From assembly GCF_005222815.1 (NCBI RefSeq), contig NZ_STGB01000001.1, positions 744,001-808,000 on the forward strand: DNA of 64,000 bases, given 5' to 3'. This stretch comes from Roseomonas sp. AR75. Its GTDB lineage: Bacteria; Pseudomonadota; Alphaproteobacteria; Acetobacterales; Acetobacteraceae. This document shows positions 42,651-52,435 of this stretch, one piece after another. The notes beneath the pieces were generated by a model. The model saw only the letters and a list, made by a program, of their open reading frames with translations, ran no database searches and was not told the DNA's origin. Both the position numbers and the translations under genes were made by a program. The stretch's first letter is position 1. The number at the start of each line of letters is the position of its first letter.

Positions 42651-44750
42651 ATGGCTGAATTGACCGACGCGGACAGCGCCGCGGGGTTGCTCGCGCCGCT
42701 CGAGAGCCTGGAAGGCGTCGGCCCCACCCTCGCCCGCCTGCTGGAGGAAGCCACGGGCGGCGACCGCGTGCTGGACCTGCTGCTGCACCTGCCCGAGCGG
42801 GTCGTCATCCGCCGCCGCGTGGCGAGCCCGGAGGAAGCGCCGCTCGACCAGGATTGCGTGCTGGAGGTGGAGGTGAAGAGCCTGCGCGCGGCGCGCGCCC
42901 GCTCCACCGGCCGGCCCTATGTCGAGGTGAAGGCGGTCTCGGGCGGCTGGCCGCTGACGATCCGCTACATGAACGGCCGCCTGCCCTGGATCCAGAAGCT
43001 GCTGCCGGCCAGCTCCTTCCGATTCCTCGCCGGGCGGGTGCTGGCGGAGGGCAGCCGCGGCTGGGCCATGCTCAACCCGCTCAGCGCGGAACGGCCGGAT
43101 GCGCTGCCGTTGGTGGAGCCCGTCTGGCCCCTGGTGCGCGACCTGACGCCGAAGCGGCTGCGCGGCGCGATGGAGGCCGCGCTGGGCCGGCTGCATCCGA
43201 TGCCGGAATGGGCCGACGTGCCGCTGCTAAAGCGGGAGGGCTGGCCCGCCTTCGATGTCGCCATCCGCACCCTGCAACGCCCGACGGGGCCCCTGCCCCA
43301 TGCGCCGCGGCGGCGACTGGCCTATGACGAGTTGCTGGCCAGCCAGGTGGCCATCGCGCTGGTGCGGCGGCGCCAACGCAACCGGCCGGGCCGTGCCCTG
43401 CCCGGCACGGGCGATCTGCAGGACAAGGCGCTCGCCGCCTTCGGCCACGAGCTCACCCCCGGCCAGGCGCAGGCGCTGGCGGAGATCGGCGCCGAGATGG
43501 CAGCGCCGCGGCGGATGCTGCGGCTGCTGCAGGGCGATGTCGGCGCCGGCAAGACGCTGGTCGCGGTGCTGGCGATGCTGCGCGCGGTGGAGTCCGGCGC
43601 GCAGGGCGCACTGATGGCGCCGACCGAGCTGCTGGCGCGCCAGCACCTGCGCACCCTTGTGAAGCTCTGCCACCCCGCCGGGGTCGAGGTCCGGCTGCTG
43701 ACCGGCTCCATCAAGGGCGCCGAGCGGAAGGAGGTGCTGCGCGGCCTCGCCTCCGGCCGCATCGGCATCGTCGTCGGCACCCATGCGCTGTTCCAGGATG
43801 CGGTGGCTTTCCACGACCTCGGCCTCGCGATCGTGGACGAGCAGCACCGTTTCGGCGTGGCGCAGCGGCTGATGCTGGCCAACAAGGGCCGCGACGCCGA
43901 CATGCTGGTGATGACCGCGACCCCCATCCCCCGCACGCTGCTGCTGACGCAATGGGGCGAGATGGCCGTCTCCCGCCTGGAAGGGAAGCCGGCCGGTCGC
44001 CAGCCCATCACCACCCGCATCGTCTCCCAGGAGCGCCTGCCCGACGTAGTCGAGCGGCTGGGAGAGGCGCTGGCGCGCGGGGAGCGCGCCTATTGGGTGG
44101 TGCGCGCCATCTCCGGCGGGGAGAGCGACGATTCCGTCGCCGCCGAGGATCGCTTCGCGGAGCTGTCCGCCCGCTTCCCTGGCCAGGTCGGCATGGCGCA
44201 TGGCCTGCAGGAGATGCCGATCCGCGAACAGGCGCTGGCCGATTTCGCCGCCGGGCGCACGAAGCTGCTGGTCGCGACCACCGTGGTCGAGGTCGGCGTG
44301 GACGTGCCGGAGGCGACGATCATGCTGATCGAGCAGGCCGAACGCTTCGGCCTCGCCGCGCTGCACCAGTTGCGCGGGCGGGTCGGGCGCGGATCGAAAC
44401 CCTCATCCTGCCTGCTGGTGCATTCCGAGGGCCTCTCCGACTCCGAGAAGCGCCGCCTGCTGGTGCTGCGCGACACGGAGGATGGCTTTCTGATCGCCGA
44501 GGAGGACCTCCGCACCCGCGGCGGTGGCGACGTGCTGCGGGAGAGGCAATCGGGCATGCAGGGCGGCCGCCTGCTCGATCCGCGCGAAGACCCCGACGAG
44601 TTCGGGCGCCTGACCCAGATCGCGCATCGCGACGCCCAGGCGCTGCTGGACCGTGACCCGGAACTGGCCTCGCCGCGCGGCCAGGCGGCGCTGACTCTGC
44701 TGGCGTTGTTCGGGCACGACCCGACGCTGGCGCGGCTGGATGCGGGCTGA
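42651..44750 (+). CDS. recG: ATP-dependent DNA helicase RecG
   Basis: The wedge/OB domain (EVEVKSLRAARARSTGRPYVEVKAVSGGWPLTIRYMNGRLPWIQKLLPAS) precedes the helicase lobes with Walker A GDVGAGKTLVAVLAML, DEQH box DEQHRFGV, motif III TATPIPRTLL and the RecG-specific GRVGRGSKPS-type motif VI with the C-terminal TRG segment (RDTEDGFLIAEEDLRTRGGGDVLRERQSG). RecG reverses stalled forks and resolves R-loops and recombination intermediates. The ATG at 42651 gives 699 residues, standard length; the open frame further upstream is antisense to sdhE. Confidence 0.95.
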   Translation: MAELTDADSAAGLLAPLESLEGVGPTLARLLEEATGGDRVLDLLLHLPERVVIRRRVASPEEAPLDQDCVLEVEVKSLRAARARSTGRPYVEVKAVSGGWPLTIRYMNGRLPWIQKLLPASSFRFLAGRVLAEGSRGWAMLNPLSAERPDALPLVEPVWPLVRDLTPKRLRGAMEAALGRLHPMPEWADVPLLKREGWPAFDVAIRTLQRPTGPLPHAPRRRLAYDELLASQVAIALVRRRQRNRPGRALPGTGDLQDKALAAFGHELTPGQAQALAEIGAEMAAPRRMLRLLQGDVGAGKTLVAVLAMLRAVESGAQGALMAPTELLARQHLRTLVKLCHPAGVEVRLLTGSIKGAERKEVLRGLASGRIGIVVGTHALFQDAVAFHDLGLAIVDEQHRFGVAQRLMLANKGRDADMLVMTATPIPRTLLLTQWGEMAVSRLEGKPAGRQPITTRIVSQERLPDVVERLGEALARGERAYWVVRAISGGESDDSVAAEDRFAELSARFPGQVGMAHGLQEMPIREQALADFAAGRTKLLVATTVVEVGVDVPEATIMLIEQAERFGLAALHQLRGRVGRGSKPSSCLLVHSEGLSDSEKRRLLVLRDTEDGFLIAEEDLRTRGGGDVLRERQSGMQGGRLLDPREDPDEFGRLTQIAHRDAQALLDRDPELASPRGQAALTLLALFGHDPTLARLDAG

Positions 44751-44759
44751 GGCGCCGGT

Positions 44760-45203
44760 TCAGGACGTGCCGTGGCTGATGACGGTGATCGCAAAGCCCA
44801 CGGCTGCGATGACGCCGGCGAAGATGAACCAGGGCAGCGCCTGGCTTTCCGGCGTCTCGCCTGCCAAGCGGCTCACCGACGGATCGGCGCGGTCGTAGAA
44901 GACCTCGATCGTGTCGCCCGGTATCTTCGTCGTGATCGGCGCCGGCGACATCCGTTCGCCCTGATGCGTCACGCCCGCCAACGTGTATTCCCAGCCGAGC
45001 ACATATTCGCGGTCCAGACGCTGCGCGGGCTGGGCTTCATCCTGGCGGAACTCGTCGTTCACCATCCGCAACTGCGTCTGGTTGCGCACCACCCGCGCGC
45101 CGATCGGCGCCAGCCGCGCTGCGCGCCGCCGCTCCGCCACCACGATGACAAGACCGCGCGCCGTCACCGCTGCCGCGAGGATGAAGGCGATGAGGCCGAT
45201 CAT
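44760..45203 (-). CDS. DUF3592 membrane protein
   Basis: Two transmembrane helices (MIGLIAFILAAAVTARGLVIVV at the start, and PWFIFAGVIAAVGFAITVI near the end) enclose a soluble domain with QRLDREYVLGWEYTLAGVTHQGERMSP and GDTIEVFYDRADPSVSRL, matching DUF3592, a small beta domain also found in eukaryotic and bacterial membrane proteins. No biochemical role is known for the family. It converges with recG (9-nt gap) and diverges from the SemiSWEET gene. Confidence 0.82.
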   Translation of the reverse strand: MIGLIAFILAAAVTARGLVIVVAERRRAARLAPIGARVVRNQTQLRMVNDEFRQDEAQPAQRLDREYVLGWEYTLAGVTHQGERMSPAPITTKIPGDTIEVFYDRADPSVSRLAGETPESQALPWFIFAGVIAAVGFAITVISHGTS

Positions 45204-45313
45204 GGCGCGCTCTCCCGTCGCCCGCAGCGTTGCGCGACACGCCGGGGCGGAGCAAGCACGAAACGACTCCGGCCGGACGCAACCTGCGGGCGCGCGGCGT
45301 GTTTGGCGGCTCC

Positions 45314-45616
45314 ATGGATCCCGCCAGCCTCGTCGGCTACGCCGCCACGCTTTGCTCGGTCACGAGCTTCGTCCCGCAGGCCTGGAAGGTGATCCGCACG
45401 CGGGAGACCGCGGCGATCTCGCTGCGCATGTATGCGATCACCGTACTGGGCTTCGCGCTCTGGCTCACCTATGGCGTGCTGCTGGGGCAGTGGCCGCTGA
45501 TCCTGACGAACGGGATCTGCCTGCTGCTCTCGGGCTTCATCCTGACCATGAAGCTGCTGCCGCGGGGACGGCGGCGGGCCGTCGCCGCGGCGTTGGACCC
45601 GGCCCAGGGCGGCTGA
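45314..45616 (+). CDS. SemiSWEET-type sugar transporter
   Basis: A 100-residue three-helix protein with the PQ motif in LVGYAATLCSVTSFVPQAWKVIRTRETAAISLRMYAITVLGFALWLTYG. The triple-helix bundle dimerises to form a sugar pore, as in bacterial SemiSWEETs; the PQ-loop Pro acts as hinge. Starting ATG 45314 (MDPASLVGYAATL) places the first helix at residue 5. Transported substrate is likely a mono- or disaccharide but is not determinable. The gene is isolated, 111 nt from the next one. Confidence 0.88.
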   Translation: MDPASLVGYAATLCSVTSFVPQAWKVIRTRETAAISLRMYAITVLGFALWLTYGVLLGQWPLILTNGICLLLSGFILTMKLLPRGRRRAVAAALDPAQGG

Positions 45617-45727
45617 GCAGGGCGTAACGCCCCGCAACACTCCGCAAATTCCCGGTTCCCGCCCAGGGGTTGCAACCCCCGCGCGGCACGCTTAATCGCC
45701 GCAGCCGGGGAACTCTGGGGACCGGCC

Positions 45728-46453
45728 TTGACCGCCTTGATCGAGATCGAGCGCCTGACCAAGCGCTTCGGGGCCTTCACGGCCGTGGACGATGTCTCCT
45801 TCACCGTGTCGAAGGGCGAGGTGCTGGGCTTCCTCGGCCCGAACGGCGCGGGCAAGTCCACCACCATGCGCATGCTAGCCGGCTTCATGACGCCGACCGC
45901 CGGCACCGCGCGCATCTGCGGCGACGACGTGGTGGACAGGCCCGTCGCCGCCAGGCGCCATCTCGGCTTCCTGCCGGAAGGCGCGCCGACCTATCCCGAG
46001 ATGACCGTGACGGGCTTTCTGCGCTTCTGCGGCCGCGCCCGCGGATTCCATGGCGCGGCGCTGACCGGCCGCGTCGGCCGCGCAATGGAGCTGACCCAGC
46101 TCGACAGCGTTCGGCTGCAACCGGTCGAGACGCTGTCCAAGGGCTTCAAGCGCCGCGTGGGCCTCGCGGCCGCGCTGCTGCACGATCCGCCCGTGCTGGT
46201 GCTCGATGAGCCCACCGACGGCCTCGATCCCAACCAGAAGCATGAGGTGCGCAACCTGATCCGCGCCATGGCGCCGGAGAAGGCGATCATCATCTCCACC
46301 CACATCCTGGAGGAGGTGGCGGCGGTCTGCACCCGCGCCATCGTCATCGCCAAGGGCCGCGTGGTGGCCGATGCGAAGCCGGCCGAACTCGCCACGCGCG
46401 GGCCGAGCATGGAAGCGGTGTTCCGCGACCTCACGCTGAGGGAGGCAGCCTGA
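45728..46453 (+). CDS. gldA: ABC transporter ATPase of a Gld-like operon
   Basis: TTG start. Walker A GPNGAGKSTTMRML, Q-loop, signature LSKGFKRRVGLAAALLHDP (the C-loop varies from LSGGQ) and Walker B VLVLDEPTDGLDPNQ, H-loop STHILEEV. The signature and companions match the GldA/ABC-2 class that in Bacteroidetes drives gliding and in other bacteria supports envelope functions; here no gliding genes are nearby. It is first of a four-gene operon with 2-4 nt gaps and overlaps, followed by permease, GldG-like and DUF4340 proteins. Gene symbol is by homology group, not by demonstrated gliding function. Confidence 0.85.
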   Translation: MTALIEIERLTKRFGAFTAVDDVSFTVSKGEVLGFLGPNGAGKSTTMRMLAGFMTPTAGTARICGDDVVDRPVAARRHLGFLPEGAPTYPEMTVTGFLRFCGRARGFHGAALTGRVGRAMELTQLDSVRLQPVETLSKGFKRRVGLAAALLHDPPVLVLDEPTDGLDPNQKHEVRNLIRAMAPEKAIIISTHILEEVAAVCTRAIVIAKGRVVADAKPAELATRGPSMEAVFRDLTLREAA

Positions 46454-46455
46454 CC

Positions 46456-47187
46456 ATGGGCGGCGTCCTCACCGTCTTCCGCCGCGAGCTGGCGGGCTAT
46501 TTCGCGACCCCGGTCGCCTATGTGTTCATCGTCATCTTCCTGGTGATGGCGGGCGCGCTGACCTTCACGCTCGGCAATTTCTTCACGCGCGGCCAGGCCG
46601 ACCTGCAGCCCTTCTTCACCTTCGTCCCCTGGCTGTTCCTGTTCCTGGTGCCGGCGCTGACCATGCGGCTCTGGGCCGAGGAACGCCGGCTCGGCACGAT
46701 CGAGCTGCTGCTCACGCTGCCCATCGCCCAGTGGCAGGCGGTCGTCGGAAAATTCCTGGCGGCCTGGGCCTTCTGCGCCATCGCGCTGGCGCTGACCTTC
46801 CCGCTGGTGATCACCGTCAACCTGCTGGGCCAGCCGGACAACGGCGTGATCGCCACGGGCTATCTCGGCTGCCTGATGGTCGCCGGCGCCTTCCTGGCAG
46901 TCGGCGCCGCGATCTCCGCGCTCACCAAGAACCAGGTGATCGCCTTCGTCCTCGCCGTCGCGGCCTGCTTCTTCCTCACCGCCGCGGGCACGCCCGTGGT
47001 GACGGAGTTCCTCTCCCAGCGGCTCCCGCAACTGGCGGACATCGCTCGGGCGATCAGCGTGACCGACCGGCTGGGTGGCTTCTCGCGCGGCGTGATCTCG
47101 GCGCGGGACGTGGTGTTCTTCGCCACCTTCATCGGCTTCTTCCTCTTCGCCAACACCGTCGCGGTGGACCAGAGGAAGGCGGACTGA
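46456..47187 (+). CDS. gldF: ABC-2 type permease, GldF-like
   Basis: A 243-residue membrane protein with six helices, starting MGGVLTVFRRELAGYFATPVAYVFIVIFLVMAGALTFTLGNFFTRGQADLQPFFTFVPWLFLFLVPALTMRLWAEERRLGTIELLLTLP, the ABC-2/GldF consensus around RLWAEERRLGTIELLLT. It provides the membrane pore for the ATPase just upstream. Only 2 nt separate the two genes and 4 nt the next, so all are coordinately made. Confidence 0.88.
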   Translation: MGGVLTVFRRELAGYFATPVAYVFIVIFLVMAGALTFTLGNFFTRGQADLQPFFTFVPWLFLFLVPALTMRLWAEERRLGTIELLLTLPIAQWQAVVGKFLAAWAFCAIALALTFPLVITVNLLGQPDNGVIATGYLGCLMVAGAFLAVGAAISALTKNQVIAFVLAVAACFFLTAAGTPVVTEFLSQRLPQLADIARAISVTDRLGGFSRGVISARDVVFFATFIGFFLFANTVAVDQRKAD

Positions 47188-47191
47188 TCCC

Positions 47192-49150
47192 ATGAGCAGC
47201 ACCACCTCTTCCGCACCGGCCGCGCACCCTGGTTCTGCCGCTCCGCGGCGGGGCAAGCGCGGCCTCTCCGCCCTGGTCGCGCTGGTCCTGGCGGCGGCGC
47301 TGGCCGTCGGCGTGAACATGCTGGCCGACCGGCTGCTGCCCAGCGCGCGGCTCGATCTCACGCAGAACCGGCTTTACACCCTTTCGGACGGGACCGCGCA
47401 GGTGCTGCGCGGGCTGGACGACCCGATCACGCTGCGCCTGTTCTATTCGCGCCGCCTCGGCGCGGCGATCCCGGCCTATGGCGCCTATGCCGACCGCGTG
47501 CGGGCGATGCTCGACGAATACGTCGCGGTCGCGAACGGCAAGGTTCGGCTCGAGGTGCTGGACCCCGAGCCTTTCAGCGAGACCGAGGACCGCGCCCAGG
47601 CGCTCGGCCTGCAGGGCGTGCCGGTGGACCAGTCCGGCGAGCAGGTCTGGTTCGGCCTGGTCGGCACCAACCTGCTGGACGACGAGCGGACCATCCCCTT
47701 CTTCCAGCCGGATCGCGAGCGCTTCCTCGAATACGACCTGACGCGGCTGGTGTGGGAATTGTCGAACCCGACGCGCCCCGTGCTCGGCGTGATGTCCTCG
47801 CTGCCGCTGAATGGCGATCCGCGCGCGCTGATGATGCGCCAGCCCGGCGTCGGCCAGCCCTATGTCGTGATGAACCAGCTGCGGCAGTTCTACACGGTGC
47901 GCGACGTGGCGCTGGATGCGCAGGTGATCGAACCGGACGTGCAGGTGCTGCTGGTGGCGCAGGCACAGAACCTCTCCGACGCCACGCAATACGCGATCGA
48001 CCAGTTCGTCATGCGCGGCGGGCGGCTGATCGTGATGGTGGACCCGCACAGCGAGAGCCAGGCGGCGCGCGCCATGCCGGGCCAGCCGCCGCCGACCGAC
48101 ACCTCCTCCCAGCTCGACCGCCTGTTGAATGCCTGGGGCATCGACGCGCCGCATGACAAGGTGGTGCTGGACCAGCGCGGCGCCTGGCGCGTGCGTTCCG
48201 ACGCGCGCGACCGGGTGCAGGCGGTGGACTACCTCGCCTGGTTCAACGTGCCGCAGGCGGGCCTCTCCAGCACGGAGATCGCGACCGCGCAGTTGTCGCA
48301 GGTGACCGTCGCCTCCGCCGGCGCGGTGAGCAAGCGCGACGGCGCCGCCATCGAGTTCATCCCGCTGATCACCAGCAGCGAGCGGTCTGAGATGGTGGAT
48401 GCCGCGCGCGTCCGCACGGAGCCGAGCCCGACGCGCCTGCTGGCCTCCTTCGCGCCGGACGGGAAGTCCCGCGTGATCGCGGCGCGGGTGCGCGGCCAGC
48501 TCAATTCGGCCTTCGAAGGCCCGCCGCCGCCGCCCGAGGGGGCGGAGCGCCCGGCCGATTTCCCGGCGCATCGCGCGCGCACCGAAGGGCCGGCGAATTT
48601 CATCGTGGCGAATGATTCCGACATCCTGGAGGACCGCTTCTGGGTCCGCGTGCAGGATTTCTTCGGCCAGCAGGTGACGACGCCCTTCAGCGACAACGGC
48701 GCCTTCGTCATCAACCTGGCCGACACGATGGCCGGCGGCGAGGCGCTGGTCGGGCTGCGCTCCCGCGGCGAGTCCCAACGACCTTTCGAGATGGTGGAGG
48801 ACATCCGTCGCGGCGCGGAAGCGCAGTTCCGCCAGACCGAGCGCACCCTGCAGGAGCGGCTGGAAGCCACCGAGCGCCGCCTGCGCGAGCTGCGCCAGGG
48901 CCCGCAAGGCCAGCAGGCCAATGCGGTGATCACGCCGGAGCAGCGCGCCGAGATCGACCGTGCGCGCGAGGAGATCCGCCGGACCCGTGGGGAACTGCGC
49001 CAGGTGCAGCTCGAGCTGCGGCGCGACATCGAGGGGCTGGAGACGCGCCTTCGCCTGCTGAACATCGTGCTGGTGCCGGCACTGCTGACGCTCTTCGCGA
49101 TCGGGCTGGGCATCATCCGGGCGCGCAGGCGATCGGGGGCGCGCGCATGA
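47192..49150 (+). CDS. gldG: GldG-like ABC auxiliary protein
   Basis: A 652-residue protein with an N-terminal helix (SALVALVLAAALAVGVNMLADRLL), then DLTQNRLYTLSDGTAQVLRGLDDPITLRLFYSRRLG, the GldG/ABC_transp_aux signature. The large periplasmic domain ends with a long coiled coil (ERTLQERLEATERRLRELRQG, then AEIDRAREEIRRTRGELRQVQLELRR) and a second helix near the C-terminus (NIVLVPALLTLFAIGLGIIRARRR). Such proteins stabilise or couple the ABC complex to the cell envelope. Its stop overlaps the next start as ATGA. Confidence 0.87.
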   Translation: MSSTTSSAPAAHPGSAAPRRGKRGLSALVALVLAAALAVGVNMLADRLLPSARLDLTQNRLYTLSDGTAQVLRGLDDPITLRLFYSRRLGAAIPAYGAYADRVRAMLDEYVAVANGKVRLEVLDPEPFSETEDRAQALGLQGVPVDQSGEQVWFGLVGTNLLDDERTIPFFQPDRERFLEYDLTRLVWELSNPTRPVLGVMSSLPLNGDPRALMMRQPGVGQPYVVMNQLRQFYTVRDVALDAQVIEPDVQVLLVAQAQNLSDATQYAIDQFVMRGGRLIVMVDPHSESQAARAMPGQPPPTDTSSQLDRLLNAWGIDAPHDKVVLDQRGAWRVRSDARDRVQAVDYLAWFNVPQAGLSSTEIATAQLSQVTVASAGAVSKRDGAAIEFIPLITSSERSEMVDAARVRTEPSPTRLLASFAPDGKSRVIAARVRGQLNSAFEGPPPPPEGAERPADFPAHRARTEGPANFIVANDSDILEDRFWVRVQDFFGQQVTTPFSDNGAFVINLADTMAGGEALVGLRSRGESQRPFEMVEDIRRGAEAQFRQTERTLQERLEATERRLRELRQGPQGQQANAVITPEQRAEIDRAREEIRRTRGELRQVQLELRRDIEGLETRLRLLNIVLVPALLTLFAIGLGIIRARRRSGARA

Positions 49151-50241
49151 ATCGCCGAACCATCCTGCTGCTCGGTGTCGCCGCCGCCGCCACGGTCGGC
49201 GGGGCGATGATGCTCACGCCGAACCGCACGGAGAACCCGCGCCCCGGCAGCGATCCCCTTGCCTTCCCCGGGCTTGCGCCGCGGCTGGCCAATGCCGCGC
49301 GGATCGAGGTGACGCGGCATGACGGCACGCTCACCGTCAATCGCGCCGGCGATGTCTGGGTGCTGCCATCCAAGGCCGACCACCCCGTGCGGCCGGAGAA
49401 GGTTCGCGAATTGCTCGTCGGCCTGACCGAGCTGCGGCTGACCGAGCCACGCACCGCGAACCCCGAACTGCTGGAACGGCTCGGCGTCGAGGACCCGACG
49501 CAGGCAGGCGCGACCTCCTCGCTGCTCAAGGTGCTGGATGCGCAGGGCGGCGTGATCGCGGAGCTGATCATCGGCCGGCGACGGATGCGCGTGCAGGGCA
49601 ACGTGCCGGAAAGCGTCTATGTGCGCCGCCCCGGCGAGACTCAGGCCTGGCTTGCGGAAGGCCGGCTGCCGATCGATTCGGACCCCAATCTCTGGATCGA
49701 CCGCGACATCGCCAACATCCCGCGCGAACGCGTCCGCGCTGCCGAGATCGAGCGCGTGGGCGAGCCGCGCCTGGTGCTGCGTCGCGGCGGGGAGCCGGAT
49801 GGCCGCATGGCCGTGACGGAGCCCGCGGAGACCCCGCCGCTCGACGAGATCAGCCTGGACGAGGTCGGCCGCGCCTTCGAGTTCCTGACCTTCCTCGATG
49901 TCAGGCAGGCCGCTGACATGCCCGGCGAGAAGCTCGGCGAGTCCCGTTTCGAGTTGACGGACGGGCTGCGCGTCGGCGTCGTCGCGCACAAGGACGGCGA
50001 CAATGTCTGGGTGCGGCTCGCCGCCGAGGGCAGCGAGGAGGCGCAGCGCCTCGATGCGCGCTGGCGCGGCTGGGCGTACCAGGTGGGCCAGTGGAAGGAG
50101 AAGGCCTTCATGCCGCGCCTGGCCGACCTGGTGAAGGAACAGCGCGAGGCGCCCGCGCAGCAGCCGGCCGCACCGGCGGAACCACCCGCCGCGGCTCCGG
50201 CCCAGGACGCGCCGGCACAGCCGGCCCAGCAGCCGAATTGA
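49147..50241 (+). CDS. DUF4340 envelope protein
   Basis: A 364-residue protein with an N-terminal signal anchor (RRTILLLGVAAAATVGGAMML) and the DUF4340 pattern: repeated beta-rich modules (ARIEVTRHDGTLTVNRAGDVWVLPSKADHPVRPEKVRELLVGLTELRLTEPRTANPELLERLGVEDPT; a second module after GRAFEFLTFLDVRQAADMPG). The Ala/Pro/Gln tail (QQPAAPAEPPAAAPAQDAPAQP) is unstructured. DUF4340 proteins typically accompany GldFG-type ABC operons; function unknown. The final codons overlap the Nudix start as TTGA. Confidence 0.85.
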   Translation: MNRRTILLLGVAAAATVGGAMMLTPNRTENPRPGSDPLAFPGLAPRLANAARIEVTRHDGTLTVNRAGDVWVLPSKADHPVRPEKVRELLVGLTELRLTEPRTANPELLERLGVEDPTQAGATSSLLKVLDAQGGVIAELIIGRRRMRVQGNVPESVYVRRPGETQAWLAEGRLPIDSDPNLWIDRDIANIPRERVRAAEIERVGEPRLVLRRGGEPDGRMAVTEPAETPPLDEISLDEVGRAFEFLTFLDVRQAADMPGEKLGESRFELTDGLRVGVVAHKDGDNVWVRLAAEGSEEAQRLDARWRGWAYQVGQWKEKAFMPRLADLVKEQREAPAQQPAAPAEPPAAAPAQDAPAQPAQQPN

Positions 50242-50684
50242 CGACCAATCCGCGGGAGAACCCGACGCGGCCCTGGGTGGGCATCGGCGTGCTGGTCTTC
50301 CGCGGGCCCGATGTGCTTCTGGTGCGGCGCGGCCGGCCGCCACGCCAGGGCGAGTGGTCCCTGCCCGGCGGCGCGCAGCGCCTCGGCGAACGTGCCGAGG
50401 AGACGGCGCGGCGCGAGTTGCGCGAGGAAGCCGGCGTGGAGGTCGGCGCGCTCGACCTTCTGGCGGTGGTGGATGCGATCACCCCCGGGGAGGCCGGAGC
50501 CGGCCCGCGCTTCCACTACACGATCATCGACTTCCTGGCGCCGTGGCTGTCGGGCGAGCCGCGCCCCGGCGGCGACGTGACAGCGGTCGCCTGGTGCGAC
50601 AGCGCCCGGCCCGAGCCCTTCGATCTCTGGCCGGAAGCGCTGCGCGTCATCGGCTTGGCGCGGCGGCGCCTCGGCCTCGACTGA
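50238..50684 (+). CDS. Nudix hydrolase
   Basis: TTG start, overlapping the previous stop. The Nudix box GAQRLGERAEETARRELREE fits GX5EX7REUXEEXGU (continuing AGVEV). The 148-residue single-domain fold begins GIGVLVFRGPDVLLVRRGRPPRQGEWSLPGG. Family members hydrolyse nucleoside diphosphates linked to X, for example ADP-ribose, oxidised nucleotides or NDP-sugars; no substrate-specific loop is identifiable. Its coupling to an envelope ABC operon is unusual but could simply be operon accretion. It converges with the sigma-54 regulator, stops adjacent. Confidence 0.9.
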   Translation: MTTNPRENPTRPWVGIGVLVFRGPDVLLVRRGRPPRQGEWSLPGGAQRLGERAEETARRELREEAGVEVGALDLLAVVDAITPGEAGAGPRFHYTIIDFLAPWLSGEPRPGGDVTAVAWCDSARPEPFDLWPEALRVIGLARRRLGLD

Positions 50685-52077
<1,393 letters not shown>

Positions 52078-52085
<8 letters not shown>

Positions 52086-52350
52086 GGCGCCTCCGCCGGC
52101 GGCGCAGGATGCCGATGACCAGCAGCAGGTCCCCGAGAATGAAGGGGATCAGCCAGGCCGGCGCGGTCAGCGCCGGCAGGAACACCAAATCCCACAGTTC
52201 CGGCGCGATCCGCCGCTGCACGCCGGCCTGCAGCGTGTTCAGGAAGGCCGGATAGAGCTGGAAGATCACGCCGCCGAGGGGTGCCCAGGGGCCGAACCAG
52301 ATGGCAATGCCGCAGGCCAGGGCCAGCAGCATCACGCCAACCACCATCAT
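52078..52350 (-). CDS. Small two-helix membrane protein
   Basis: Ninety residues: MMVVGVMLLALACGIAIWFG begins the first helix, and LPALTAPAWLIPFILGDLLLVIGIL the second, with a short loop (PWAPLGGVIFQLYPAFLNTLQAGVQRRIAPELWD) and an Arg-rich end (RRRRRRHG), so both termini are probably cytoplasmic. No domain recognised; the size and layout resemble membrane-sensor or accessory subunits but give no function. ATG 52350 is chosen because upstream sequence is Arg/Ser-rich without conservation. It is encoded between msrP and the response regulator and overlaps the latter. Confidence 0.72.
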
Positions 52351-52435
52351 GTGCCGCCTCCGGCGGGCCGCATCGGATTCAGACCTCCGGTGCTCGGCGC
52401 GTCCCGCGCCTGCGCCCTCCGGCCATCCGATGCGA

